Source: Phlegmacium glaucopus (lineage: Eukaryota > Basidiomycota > Agaricomycetes > Agaricales > Cortinariaceae). Taken from it: a stretch of 64,000 nt of DNA. The notes below the pieces were generated by a model. The model had not been told where the DNA came from. It worked only from the letters and a program-made list of their open reading frames with translations, and made no database searches. Numbering within the stretch: position 1 is the first letter of the stretch; every line of letters begins with the position of its first letter. The translations under genes and the position numbers were made by a program. The stretch lies in assembly GCA_015039465.1 (NCBI GenBank), contig MU130382.1, positions 1,948 through 65,947 of the forward strand, written 5' to 3'. This document shows positions 11,050 to 21,367 of the stretch, one piece after another.

Positions 11050-13015
11050 CGGCCCACTTCCAGCTCATGTAGAGGATTGTGATGAGGATGACGAGGAGGA
11101 AAGTAGCCCAAACCCTGAATTTGAGGATGGCAACAGAATATTTGCCACCGGCCTACTACCACTGCAGGCAGATATCCGAGCCACCTCCACCATCTCCCAA
11201 CGTCTTGCAGAAGCTTTCCAGCGCAACACACAATCCAAAACAAAAGAAGGAGTTCTGGATTATCTCCGAGAATTTGACAGTGTTTTCGCCAAAGAATCTT
11301 TTGATATCCTACCTGATCCTAAACCTTGGGACCACGCAGTAGAACTTATCCTGGGAGAAAAACCATTAGGTTGCAAGGTCTATCCTCTAGCTCCAACGGA
11401 ACAAAAGGAACTCAACATGTTCCTCCAGGAGAATTTAAACTCTGGACGCATCTGACCTTCCAAATCTCCAATGGCATCTCTGGTTTTCTTTATCAAAAAG
11501 AAAGACAGAAGTCTTCAGCTTGTTCAGGACTATCAAGCTCTCAATGCAATCACCATCAAAAACAAGTACCTACTTCCCCTCATTTCGGAACTGATTACCC
11601 AACTCTGGGGCGCTAAATACTTCACTAAGTTGGACGTCCAATGGGGTTTTAACAATGTCTCAATGAAGGAAGGGGACGAATGGAAAGCGGCTTTCTGAAC
11701 CAACCGGGGATTATTTGAACCCCTGGTTATGTTCTTCGGCCTCACCAACAGTCCGGCTACTGTCCAAACAATGATGAACAACATCTTCTGAGAACTCATA
11801 ATGGAAGGGGTTGTAGTGGTCTACCTTGATGATATCCTGATATTCACGGAGACGCTAGAGGAACACCAGTCCATAACTCAGAGAGTACTGGAACTTTTAC
11901 GGAAGCATAAACTCTTCCTAAAACCAGACAAGTGCAAATTCAAACAAACCAAGGTGGAATACCTCGGAGTCATAATATCTCATAACTCTGTCGAGATGGA
12001 CCCTGTAAAAGTTGCTGGAGTAGCGGAATGGCCAGTTCCGATGAACAAAAAGGAAGTCCAGTCATTTCTAGGCTTTACCAACTTTTACCAAAGGTTCATC
12101 CAAGACTTTTCTCATCATGCCTGTCCCTTGTTTGATCTCACCAAAAGTGACATTAAATGGAGATGGAATACGGAAGAGCAGTTGGCGTTCAATTCTCTCA
12201 AAAACCTGATCACCTCAACCCCAATTCTAGCCTCTCCGGACAATTCCAGGCTGTTCCACATCAAAGCAGACAGTTCCGATTTTGCAACTGGAGCCGTACT
12301 CTCCCAACAATCCCTCAATGATGAGAAATGGCACCCAGTCGCGTTCCTGTCTAAATCCTTATCTCCGGTCAAACAGAACTACAAGATCCATGACAAAGAG
12401 ATGCTAGTGATCATCCGAGCCCTAGAAGAGTGGAGACACTTCTTCAAAGGAGCAGAACATAAGTGCGAGATCTGGACTGATCACAAGAACTTGGAATACT
12501 TCATGACAGCCAAAAAGCTCAATCGGAGACAAGCCCATTGGTCATTGTTCCTAGCCTGGTTTGATTTCCTCATGCACCACAGACCAGGCAAAAGCATGGG
12601 AAAACTGGACACCTTGTCCAGACGAGCAGATCATGGAACCAGAACCGGTGACAATGACAACATCACACTCCTAACTCCAGGCTTTTTTGCGATTCGGGCC
12701 TTGGAAGGACTGGAAGTCATAGGAGAAGAATGAGATGTCTTGAAAGATATCCGGAAGGGCACCCGTGAAGGTGTAAAAGAAGAGGCCATAGCTAAAGTGG
12801 TAAAGGAGTTGAAAACCACTCACACGCAATCCGTCCGATCGGTGGAATGGTCTCATGACAACAACATCCTCTCCTTCCAAGGAAAAATCTACGTTCCAGA
12901 CATGTTTGACTTGCAAAGACGGATTGTATCCCTCTGCCATGACACCCTAATTGCTGGGCATCTGGGACAATGGAAGACTCCTCAAACTCATATCCTGAAA
13001 CTATTGGTGGCCACA
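11050..13015 (+). pseudogene. pol: Retrotransposon reverse transcriptase-RNase H and integrase N-terminus (broken)
   Basis: Reverse transcriptase motifs run from the KPLGCKVYPL region through VVVYLDDILIF (the YLDD catalytic motif, near 11820) to RNase H (DSSDFATGAVLSQQ, about 12270-12311) and the integrase zinc-binding His-His start (CHDTLIAGHLG). TGA stops fall at 11453, 11696, 11789, 12731 and 12996, and a one-base shift lies near 12980. Several coincide with positions where related elements usually have Arg (before PSKSPMAS, in FxTNRGLF, in IFxEL). Long stretches such as 11801-12733 remain open. Confidence 0.95.
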
Positions 13016-13023
13016 GATGTCCC
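13016..13023 (+). repeat. Left target-site duplication of the hAT-like element
   Basis: GATGTCCC, repeated exactly at 15251-15258. The two copies abut the element ends, and a single copy of the octamer fits the uninterrupted integrase reading frame across the junction. Confidence 0.85.
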
Positions 13024-13089
13024 CAGTACTTTTCTGTCCCCCACCAGATCTGATCTGATCTGAGCGGAATTGGTCAGATCTGCTCAGAT

Positions 13090-13375
13090 CTGCTCAGAAT
13101 GCATGTTGCTGTGGGGCTGTTGTGGATGTGCGCAGATTACTGTGGGGCTGTGCAGGTCAATGTGGGTGTGCGTATGTTGCAGTGGGGCTGTTGTGTCTGT
13201 GCATGCTACTGTGGGCCTACGTATGCTGCTGTGGGTCTACACATGCCTGCGCATGCTGCTGTGGGTGGGTGTGGGTGTGTGCATGCGACTGTGCGTGTGC
13301 ACAGGTCGATGTGGGTGTGTGCAGGTTACCGCGGGTGTACCTATGTTGTTGCATGTTGTGGGTGGGTGGCGGGGA
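13090..13375 (+). repeat. TG-rich degenerate repeat array
   Basis: Irregular repetition of TGTGGGTGTG and GCATGTTGCTGTGGG words fills 13090-13375 and creates open but meaningless frames rich in Cys, Val and Gly in all three forward phases. A similar array lies at 14690-14860 in the same element. Confidence 0.75.
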
Positions 13376-13677
13376 GTAAGGAACGATGTTGTTGTTGTTG
13401 GAGAATGTCCCAAAGATAAATAAAATTACCTATTGCTGCTGCCGTTACTGTCGTGGGGGTGACCCCCGGATAAGAAAAAATGAAAGATAGAAAAAAAATG
13501 AAAGATGAAACATGAAAAATATCCGATGCTTTTACTGTGGTTGTTGGGGAGAGTGATCCCATAAACAAAACTATGAAATGATCCGATAATCATAATTATT
13601 TTACTTATTATAACTTGAAAAACATAAGTTCTATAAACTCTTATATCTTAAAAAAGAATCTTAGAAAAATCTTTAAT

Positions 13678-14256
13678 GACCGGTTCATTCTACGACTAGT
13701 CTAAGACTGGTTAAGACCACTCCCTGTCATTTCATGACTTAATCTATATAATAAAACATGAAGATTACATAACCATTGATTAGGGGGGAGTTTTTCTCCC
13801 CATTAATTAGGTAAAATTAAGATTAAAATTAATTATACAATCTTTTCAAACTTTTTTATACTCAATCATCCTTAACTGAATCTTCATAACGTTTAAGACT
13901 AGTCTAGACGAGTCTTAGACGAGTCTAGACTCGTCTTGACCAGTCTTGACCAGTCTTGACCAGTCTTAGACGAGTCTAGACTCGTCTTGACCAGTCTTAA
14001 CCAGTCNNNNNNNNNNNNNNNNNNNNNNNNNNNNNNNNNNNNNNNNNNNNNNNNNNNNNNNNNNNNNNNNNNNNNNNNNNNNNNNNNNNNNNNNNNNNNN
14101 NNNNNNNNNNNNNNNNNNNNNNNNNNNNNNNNNNNNNNNNNNNNNNNNNNNNNNNNNNNNNNNNNNNNNNNNNNNNNNNNNNNNNNNNNNNNNNNNNNNN
14201 NNNNNNNNNNNNNNNNNNNNNNNNNNNNNNNNNNNNNNNNNNNNNNNNNNGGTCAT
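13678..14256. repeat. Nested foldback segment containing the assembly gap
   Basis: The left side has AATGACCGG and GACTGGTTAAGACC. The right side has the complements (TCTTAACCAGTC before the gap and GGTCATT after it). Between them lie repeats of GACGAGTCT and TTGACCAGTC. Together these look like inverted, possibly hairpin-forming, DNA nested in the hAT-like element. The gap may be the result of that structure. Confidence 0.45.
14007..14250. other. Assembly gap (N)
   Basis: A run of 244 undetermined bases. ORFs drawn through it are artefacts. Confidence 1.
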
Positions 14257-14331
14257 TGGTTTATATTGTTACACATTCCTAACGTTACGGAACGACGACA
14301 GTTTTAAGACATAAAACAAGTCACGCTCCCC

Positions 14332-14349
14332 ACACTAGTGCACTAGTGT
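14332..14349. repeat. Perfect 18-bp palindrome
   Basis: ACACTAGTGCACTAGTGT is its own reverse complement. It sits in the right half of the hAT-like element, 74 bp before the 14-bp hairpin at 14423-14455. Confidence 0.9.
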
Positions 14350-14422
14350 ACACTGCGGGGTTCAACACAACTAAGTCCAAACAAGAGAATTGACAAAGAG
14401 TGCAGTGTGCCGGTCGTTGCTG

Positions 14423-14455
14423 CTGGTGTCTGCTACGTGTCGTAGCAGACACCAG
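14423..14455. repeat. 14-bp-stem perfect hairpin
   Basis: CTGGTGTCTGCTAC (14423-14436), a 5-nt loop GTGTC, then the exact complement at 14442-14455. It could be a remnant of nested element ends or a structural element. Confidence 0.85.
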
Positions 14456-14610
14456 TATTTTTCCATTCAGCTAATATAGCTGTAAATAATATATGATTAT
14501 GGGTTATGCGTTGTTGTCGTGCTTATTGTTGTTGCTTGTTGCTGCCGTCGTATTGCTACTGTTCCCGTCGTGCTGCTGCTACTGCTGCTGCACGGTGCAG
14601 CATTGCCATT

Positions 14611-14640
14611 GGGGGGGAGTGGTCCCCCCCATAAAAAAAT
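14611..14640 (+). repeat. G-tract/C-tract hairpin module followed by ATAAAA (one of five)
   Basis: Seven G, AGTGGT, seven C, then ATAAAAAA. Related modules occur at 13455-13472, about 13545-13565, about 13783-13801 and 14881-14912. All have a G run, a short spacer usually containing GTG, a C run and an A-rich tail. Confidence 0.75.
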
Positions 14641-15250
14641 AAAGTAAAATAGAATGAAGTAATGATTGTGAAATATTATCAAGTACATGCTACATGCTGT
14701 TGCTGTTGTTTGCTGATGCTGTTTGTTGTGCATGTTGCTGCTGCATGCTGTGGATGTTGCTGTATGTTGCGCATGTTGCTGCTGCATGCTGTGGGTGCTG
14801 CTGTATGTTGTGGATGTTGTCTTGCTGCTGCTGGCGTCGTGTTGCTACTCCGGCTGCTGATGGTGTATTGTTGTCATTGGTGGGGGGGGAAGTGACCCCC
14901 CCCCATAAAAAAAAATATAAGATAAGATTAGGAGATTCAATTCCTGCATCGTACAGATTATATAATTATTTTATTATTATTAGTATGGTCAGGGGATTAA
15001 TTTCTTAAGCTCAATTCTGCTCGGATTCTGCTCAGAAATGGTCAGATTCTGCTCGGAAATTGGTCAGATTCTGCTCGGAAATTGGTCAGACTTAGATCTA
15101 GTCAGATCTGATCAGATATGGTCTTTCTGATCAGATCTGGTCAGAATCTGGTCAGATAAATTGGCTGTATTACTGCCATTTGGGGTGGTAAAAATTCTGA
15201 CCAATTCTGATCAGATCTGATCAGATTAGGTGGCTTACAGCAAAGACCTC

Positions 15251-15258
15251 GATGTCCC
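15251..15258 (+). repeat. Right target-site duplication of the hAT-like element
   Basis: GATGTCCC, identical to 13016-13023. Integrase coding resumes directly after it. Confidence 0.85.
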
Positions 15259-16500
15259 AATATATCGGAAAATATGCCTCAACCTGTGACCTGTGTCTTC
15301 AGACTAAGGCTCAAAGACGCCACCCAGTCAGTGAACTCCATCCCCTCCCGATTCCAAATGCTCCATGGGACACAATTAGTGTGGACTTCATAGTGGAACT
15401 TCCAGAGTCTTCAGGATACGACTCGGTAATGGTAGTAGTTGATTTGGTCACCAAACGAGCTCATTTTTCACCAACCCTTACTACCACCTCCACATCTGGA
15501 ACTGCTCACCTTTATATCCAACATGTCTGGAAACATCATGGACTACCCTGGAGAGTGGTATCAGATAGAGGACCACAGTTCATAGCGGAATTCACTTGCG
15601 AGCTCTACCGGATCCTCAGAATTAAGTTAGCAGCCACTACCACCTATCATCCGCAAGGAGACGGCCAGATGGAACGAGTAAATCAGGAACTGGAACAGTA
15701 TCTCCGACTCTTTACAAACCAACAACAAACCAATTGGGCTGAACTCCTTCCCCTTGCAGAATTCCAGTACAATAATCATGTCCATTCCACCACCCAGCAC
15801 CCACCTTTCCTCCTAGACTCTGGACGAATCCCCTGAATGGGTTTTGAACCGAGCCAACCAGAATCCTGAATGGAGTCCATTAATGAATTCACAGAACAAA
15901 TGCGGAACACCCTAGACAAAGCGAAAGCAGCACTGGTCAAGTCTAAAGACGACATGGCAAGATATTATAATCAGAAAAGGACTTCAGCACCAGAATACAA
16001 ACCGGGAGACAAAGTATACCTGGATGCCAGCAACATACAAACAACGAGACCATCCAGGAAATTGTCCCATCAGCACCTAGGCCCTTTTCCGATTGAAGAA
16101 CGAGTCGGCAACAATGCTTACCGACTCCAACTTCCCTTGTCCATGAAACAACTCCATCCAATCTTTAACATAGTCAAACTGACTCCAGCCCCGATAGACC
16201 CAATCCCTGGAAGACGCATTCCGACTCCTCCACTTCCGGAAATCATTGATGGAGAAGAGGAATGGGCCATCGAGGAAATCCTCAACAGCAGAGTTATAAA
16301 CAGGAGGTTCCGATATCTCGTGAAATGGCAAGACTTTGGAATCGAACATAACACCTGGGAGCCTTGGGAAAACATACACGCCCCCAAATTAATCACGGAA
16401 TTCCACAAGAAATACCCCAGAGCTCCTAAGCACATCAGGATGGCCAAATTTGAACAGTTTCCTCTCATGCCGGGACGTCACCTACCGAAGGGGGGGATGG
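15252..16500 (+). pseudogene. Retrotransposon integrase core and chromodomain (broken)
   Basis: Carries the second half of the zinc-binding domain (STCDLC), the DDE integrase core (SVDFIVELP, then SDRGPQF, then the QMERVNQELEQYL Glu region), and a C-terminal chromodomain (RYLVKWQDFGIEHNTWEPWENI, near 16310-16376). Chromodomains of such elements direct insertion to heterochromatin. TGA stops interrupt at 15834 and 15867. The ORF 15870-16565 reads past the end of Pol into the LTR. Confidence 0.95.
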
Positions 16501-16501
16501 A
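16484..16501 (+). other. Polypurine tract next to the 3' LTR
   Basis: A purine-rich run (GAAGGGGGGGATGGA) lies directly before the TGTTAGGG LTR start, as expected for plus-strand priming. Confidence 0.75.
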
Positions 16502-16924
16502 TGTTAGGGGACACCCAATTTCAACCCAAACCTCAACCTTAGAATCATACATCCCGCCTTTCTGATGACCTCCGACCTTCCATCCAACTCTGCTTCTGTC
16601 ACCGATTTACAATACTCCATAACTCCAATCCAACTCCAATCCAACTCCAATCCAACTCCAATCCTCCATTTCACTCCATCTTCTATTTTTATTTTTCACA
16701 TCACACCACTTCTCAATTAATTATTATTGTATCATTCCTTTATTTATTTTATATCTCTGTTATGTCCATATTAGTACTTAAATACCCCACAGCCTAGCAG
16801 GGATACCTATCCTTTCCTCTTTGGATCCCCTGCTAGGTGAGTCACTTGTAGATATCCCTTTGAAATATTATTAACTTTGGATCCCCTGCTAGCTTGAATA
16901 AGTCAGCCTTGCAGTTGCCCTAAC
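16502..16924 (+). repeat. 3' LTR of the Ty3/gypsy element
   Basis: A 423-bp LTR with 8-bp inverted ends TGTTAGGG...CCCTAACA. Inside are an 11-bp tandem repeat (AACTCCAATCC, four copies, 16621-16664), a TATA-like ACTTAAATACC and an 18-bp direct repeat CTTTGGATCCCCTGCTAG (16819-16836 and 16875-16892). Confidence 0.85.
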
Positions 16925-17400
16925 AGTAATGTTACAATGTCTTCACCTCTTGTTTTAATTTTTACATGTGCATTTCATTTCCAATTTCATTGTTTCATCT
17001 AGATGCCACTTACATGGTCTTTTCGTACATATATTTTCCTTTCTTTTCCCCTATGTCTTACATGCAGATACCTTGCATTTACCACATATCTTTCATTTAC
17101 TCTTTTAGTATATAAACCTTAGTTTACTAGTGATGTACCCTAGCTAACTCTCGAGATTCTTTCACTATAAAGAAACTCTGAACTCTCCCAAACCTCTAAG
17201 ACAATACTAGAGCAATTCTCTGGCACTCTTGAGACTTATTCTCTTCTATCAATCTCTTGAATGACTTACACTTGAACACTTTTAAGTTGCAACATATCAA
17301 GTAAAAGACAGAAGTGGATGTAAGAACATACTGGGAAGGTGGCAAAAAAATATTTGTCTATTTATAACAATCACTCAGCTTTCACCAGAGGTTTACAATG
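16925..17400. other. Intergenic, no gene seen
   Basis: A/T-rich sequence between the LTR and NLR copy A, which converges on it. A TATA-like CACTATAAAG at about 17163 followed by a C/T-rich run could be remnant LTR-like sequence, but no ends were found. Confidence 0.4.
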
Positions 17401-20400
17401 CTAATCCAGAAACTATATTTCAGACAAAATGTTAAGCAATGAGATGCATAAATATAAAAACCATTCATACCTCTAAAACCAAAACCTCTCCTGTTTTATA
17501 TCCAAGGCATATCTTCAACAGGTGTTGACTTATAATACATGGTTCACAGAAAGGAGGTGGAATCTCAATTCTCTGAAGGTTTTTAGTGTGGAATATGGTG
17601 TTTTCAGATATTGCAAAAAAAGATGGCTGTGATGAGAAATAAAAGTTGCAATATTTGCGGGGGGAACAATTATGAAGTGATGATGCAACAGGTGATTGGG
17701 TGTTATCAGATGAAGATGGAAAAAAGGTATGACCTTTTAGCTCTGCTTCACACTCTCCTGTGGCTGTATTCCAGATCCTTGCAGTTTTGTCATAAGATGC
17801 AGACACAATATGCATACCATCAGGAGAGAAGACAGCAGATCTAACCCAGTCTGAATGTCCTTTCAGCTCTGCTTCACACTCTCCTGTGGCTGTATTCCAG
17901 ATCCTTGCAGTGCAATCATAAGATGCAGACACAATATGCATACCATCAGGAGAAAAGACAGCAGATATAACCCTGTTTGAATGTCCTTTCAGCTCTGCTT
18001 TACACTCTCCTGTGGCTGTATTCCAGATCCTTGCAGTGTGGTCATAAGATGCAGACACAATATGCATACCATCAGGAGAGAAGACAGCAGAAATGACCCT
18101 GTCTGAATGTCCTTTCAGCTCTGCTTCACACTCTCCTGTGGCTGTATTCCAGATCCTTGCAGTGTGATCATCAGATGCAGACACAATATGCATACCATCA
18201 GGAGAGAAGACAGCAGACATGACCCAGTCTGAATGTCCTTTCAGCTCTGCTTCACACTCTCCTGTGGCTGTATTCCAGATCCTTGCAGTGTTATCATCAG
18301 ATGCAGACACAATATGCATACCATCAGGAGAGAAGACAGCATATCTGACTGAGTTTGAATGTCCTTTCAGCTCTGCTTTACACTCTCCTGTGGCTGTATT
18401 CCAGATCCTTGCAGTTTTGTCATCAGATGCAGACACAATATGCATACCATCAGGAGAGAAGACAGCAGACATGACTGATCCTGAATGTCCTTTCAGCTCT
18501 GCTTCACACTCTCCTGTGGCTGTATTCCAGATCCTTGCAGTGCAATCATCAGATGCAGACACAATATGCATACCATCAGGAGCAAAGACAGCTGATTTAA
18601 CCCGGTCTGAATGTCCTTTCAGCTCTGCTTCACACTCCCCTGTGGCTGTATTCCAGATCTTCACAATGTGATCATGACACACAGACGTAATATGCATACC
18701 ATTGGGGGAGAAGACAGCAGATGAGACCAAGGATGAATGTCTCAGAATTGCTTCAGACAGACTCCATGCCTTTCTTCTCCCTATACAGAGCTTCCATTGA
18801 CAATTCATTCTACTTCCATATCTTTTCCAAATATCTGATTTTTCTGGCAACCAAGCTAATGCTGATGGACATCCCTCAAGGCTATTCCTTCTGATGAAAT
18901 CATAATTCTCTTTCAAAAACCGTTCAGCATCAATCACAATCATGGCCAAGTGTTGTTGGGACTAGTTTCTGTTATAAGTGTAATTCATTCACAGCAACAA
19001 GATCACTTACATTTGCCCAATTTTCTAGCTTATAGAGTGCATGCATTGCAGTTCCCAGCTTTCCTAAAATACTCAAACAATCTATCCATCGCAGAAGATG
19101 TGTTTGAAAAAAATGTTTCAACTTATCAGATCCATTGTTGTTGTCTCCATAGGTGAAGTGAAAGACCCAGCTGTCACAAGCATATGCAAGTGATTCAGAA
19201 ATCTCTTCACATTTCCTTTCTGCCAAGTAAGAAACATCTTTTCTACCTGACCACTCTCTATCTATCAGTGACAGACACTGAAGTGCCAGGGATTTATGTG
19301 AAGTACAGGGGTCAAGATAGTGCTTTGAAGAAAGGATCTGATTACTCATGAAATCATAGAAAGAGGCGTGGAATGTTGAGATGGGTAGATCGGGGTCTTG
19401 AGATGGAATATATATCAAGGAATGAAGAGAAGAAAGGGCAGCCTCAGTGTGCTCTATGGGCATTTGCATCAAATCACTGATGGCAGTCATAGAGAGAGGA
19501 TTGTACACATATACAACAGCTGTGAGAACCATGCCTATATTTATCCTCTCCTTTTGATTTGTAAAGGCATAGGCAGCATCCAAAATTCTTTCATAAAGAA
19601 TATCCAGTGGATAGGTTACACCAGATGTTGCCTCCAATGCCATATTGACCACATCTGAAAGACGTTGAGGCATGCTAGGACTACCCTTCTGAACAATATA
19701 TTTGCAGACAGTTGCTGCATAAATGAACAAGGTGCCAGACATGTTAACAAGGCTTTCAAGTTCAGCCTGAGGAGGCCAATTGTGCCTAATGTGTTTAACT
19801 TGGCCACCAAGCAAGCAAGCTTTAATGTAAAGCTCAATATCAGCCCTGACAATCTCCTTTTCAACATCATGAAGGATGAAGTTGGAATGATCCCAAGAAC
19901 AATCAAAAGTCTCCTGGAGCACTATCTCTGGACGACTAGTGATGAAGAACTTGACTGGAAGAGATTTACTATGCCTTAAGATCATAGAGAGCAACTCAGC
20001 CACATGGGAATGGCTGGAGCACTCATCCAGAGCATCAAGAACAATGACTGGGACATCTACTACTTTTATGGTATTCCTGTATGCATCAGTGAGTGGTTTA
20101 GCAATGAAATTCAGGAACTGATTCCTAATCCTCCAAGATGAGCACTCAGGGTTGGCTTCCACCACATCCAGGATAAGTTGTGACAGGGAAGGAAAATACT
20201 TAGCCAACTGAAGGGCGATGGTGGGGATGATGCAACGAACATCACTAGTATCAACCCGGAGATGAGAAGAGAAGAAGGTACCACCAAGGGAATTCTTTTC
20301 ACGGAGGATTTCACTGAATGTGTAAGCAATCGTCGTTTTGCCGGTTCCAGCCATCCCATTGAGCCAGTATACCTTTGTGGTCGTTTTATCATTTGCCCAC

Positions 20401-21225
20401 ACTTGCAGCGCGTCAAGGATCGCCTTGCGAGTGTTCTTCGTACATGTGTTACGTGGAGCAGGGGACTCTGCATCATATTCAGCGAATTGAGCACGTGGCA
20501 AGAGTTTCTCAGATAGTGCAATCTATAAACTAGCTTTTAGCGGAGATCATCGCACTCCAAAGACTATGTGCTCACTAAGATTCGAGAACCCGACTGTTCA
20601 TTTCCATCAGCTTTGGACACATGCTGGATCTGGCAAGATGAAACTCTCAGTACAACGATTGATTCTTACGCAGATAGAATGATGCTTACACTGTCGGCCA
20701 TGTTAAATGTCGGCTGATGCAGGTATACATTGCGAGCGCCTTGGAGGACAGACATTGAACTATGGGCGTTTGGAGACGTGTGCTACATGAGCAGTAGTCA
20801 GTGACGATGATGGTGATCGCAGCATAGATGCTAACCATGAGTGAAGTTTCTGGTCCTTGACTACTAGTGGAACTAAATTGCCTGGGCACAGCAGGTCCCG
20901 ATGCTGAAATGGGTACAGAGATTGGAGAGGACATTGCGTATGCTTCCGTATTCGCAGCCGCCGTGGCAAGTGCGCGACCGGCGCTAACCACAGGGACCAT
21001 TTCGAGCAGCAAATTACTTGAAAGTATGAGGATATTAAGTAGTAATCGGACAATAGAATTTACCCACCTTGTTCCAGTATCCGCCGCCGCCATATGATTA
21101 CCAGAGCCTGAACCCACCTCGATCGGTGATGGTGTAGGTGGGCGCTCCAAATAAGATAACTTCCCTTTCAAAGGCCGAATAACTTTGTCTGCGCGATTGT
21201 TCGTAGATGGTCTTTCGCTTGACAT
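17401..21225 (-). CDS. NACHT-WD40 NLR protein, copy A
   Basis: A fungal NOD-like receptor, probably cytoplasmic. Exons: 21225-21068, 21016-20836, 20782-20690, 20522-19011, 18961-17471 and 17412-17401, summing to 3,447 nt (1,148 aa). Introns of 51, 53, 167, 49 and 58 nt have GT-AG ends, and the last exon encodes only a C-terminal FLD. Residues 1-144 end in an LQGARNVYLHQ motif of the kind found before NACHT in Agaricomycete NLRs. The NACHT P-loop GMAGTGKTT is at about 200 and Walker B VIVLDALDEC at about 303. From about 740 come eight WD40 repeats of 42 residues, nearly identical in protein and DNA. Such proteins sense ligands through the WD propeller and oligomerise through NACHT; the role here is inferred. 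The paralogue at 55184-59704 has the same exon structure. Confidence 0.93.
17730..18740 (-). repeat. 126-bp WD40-coding tandem repeat, copy A
   Basis: Eight 126-bp units, each encoding one 42-residue WD40 blade, with the seven internal copies almost identical. Variation concentrates in the two residues after GHS (DR, GS, NS, DW, DR, NR, DW) and in the CT/HT/KT/NT positions, as in positively selected WD repeats of fungal NLRs. Opposite-strand ORFs here are shadows. Confidence 0.9.
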
Positions 21226-21367
21226 GATGATGGTCTCAATGAAGAGAGGGTGGTAACGAATTCTTTGTCGTCACATGGTCACATGTTTCTTTCATCGATT
21301 ATCCATTATGATCATGCGTAATTTTGATAACCCAAACTAGCCTTTATATCATCACTCATTACCTACT

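Larger units (their letters stand above)
13024..15250. mobile_element. Non-autonomous hAT-like transposon inside integrase
   Basis: A 2,227-bp insert (including 244 N) flanked by the 8-bp duplication GATGTCCC, the size typical of the hAT superfamily. The two ends form an imperfect terminal inverted repeat: about 21 of the first 30 positions match, with the shared pattern xAGxxCTTTxCTGT and CCACC. Subterminal zones at 13048-13100 and 15010-15235 hold many short TCAGATCTGATCAGA-like repeats, a usual feature of hAT ends. No transposase ORF is present; the interior is TG-rich repeats, G/C-tract hairpins and palindromes. It would need a transposase in trans. Confidence 0.8.
8591..16924 (+). mobile_element. 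Decayed Ty3/gypsy chromovirus retrotransposon
   Basis: Order: gag with a CCHC knuckle, aspartic protease, reverse transcriptase with YLDD, RNase H, integrase, chromodomain, polypurine tract and 3' LTR, which is the layout of chromodomain-bearing Ty3/gypsy elements. The element is dead. It has about ten in-frame TGA stops, frameshifts, an unrelated insert at 10252-10837 and a hAT-like element inside integrase. The 5' end fuses abruptly to the TGCCGG region near 8,590 and no 5' LTR was found, so it is 5'-truncated or rearranged. The bases after the 3' LTR are GTAAT, but the matching target duplication cannot be tested without the 5' end. Confidence 0.9.

Noticed and set aside
13070..13423. Overlapping Cys-rich ORFs (about 85-117 codons)
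   Set aside because: Translations of TG-rich repeats inside the hAT-like element; all three frames are open, which is typical of repeats.
9004..15869. TGA recoding or readthrough in the retrotransposon
   Set aside because: The host genes here use TGA as a normal stop (for example SAP18 and the IRG-like copies 3-5), the element has frameshifts and insertions, and C-to-T decay explains the stops better.
17611..18671. Plus-strand ORFs with repeated motifs (SPVAVFQI...)
   Set aside because: They are antisense shadows of the 126-bp WD40 repeats of NLR copy A; the same applies to 55829-57327 for copy B.
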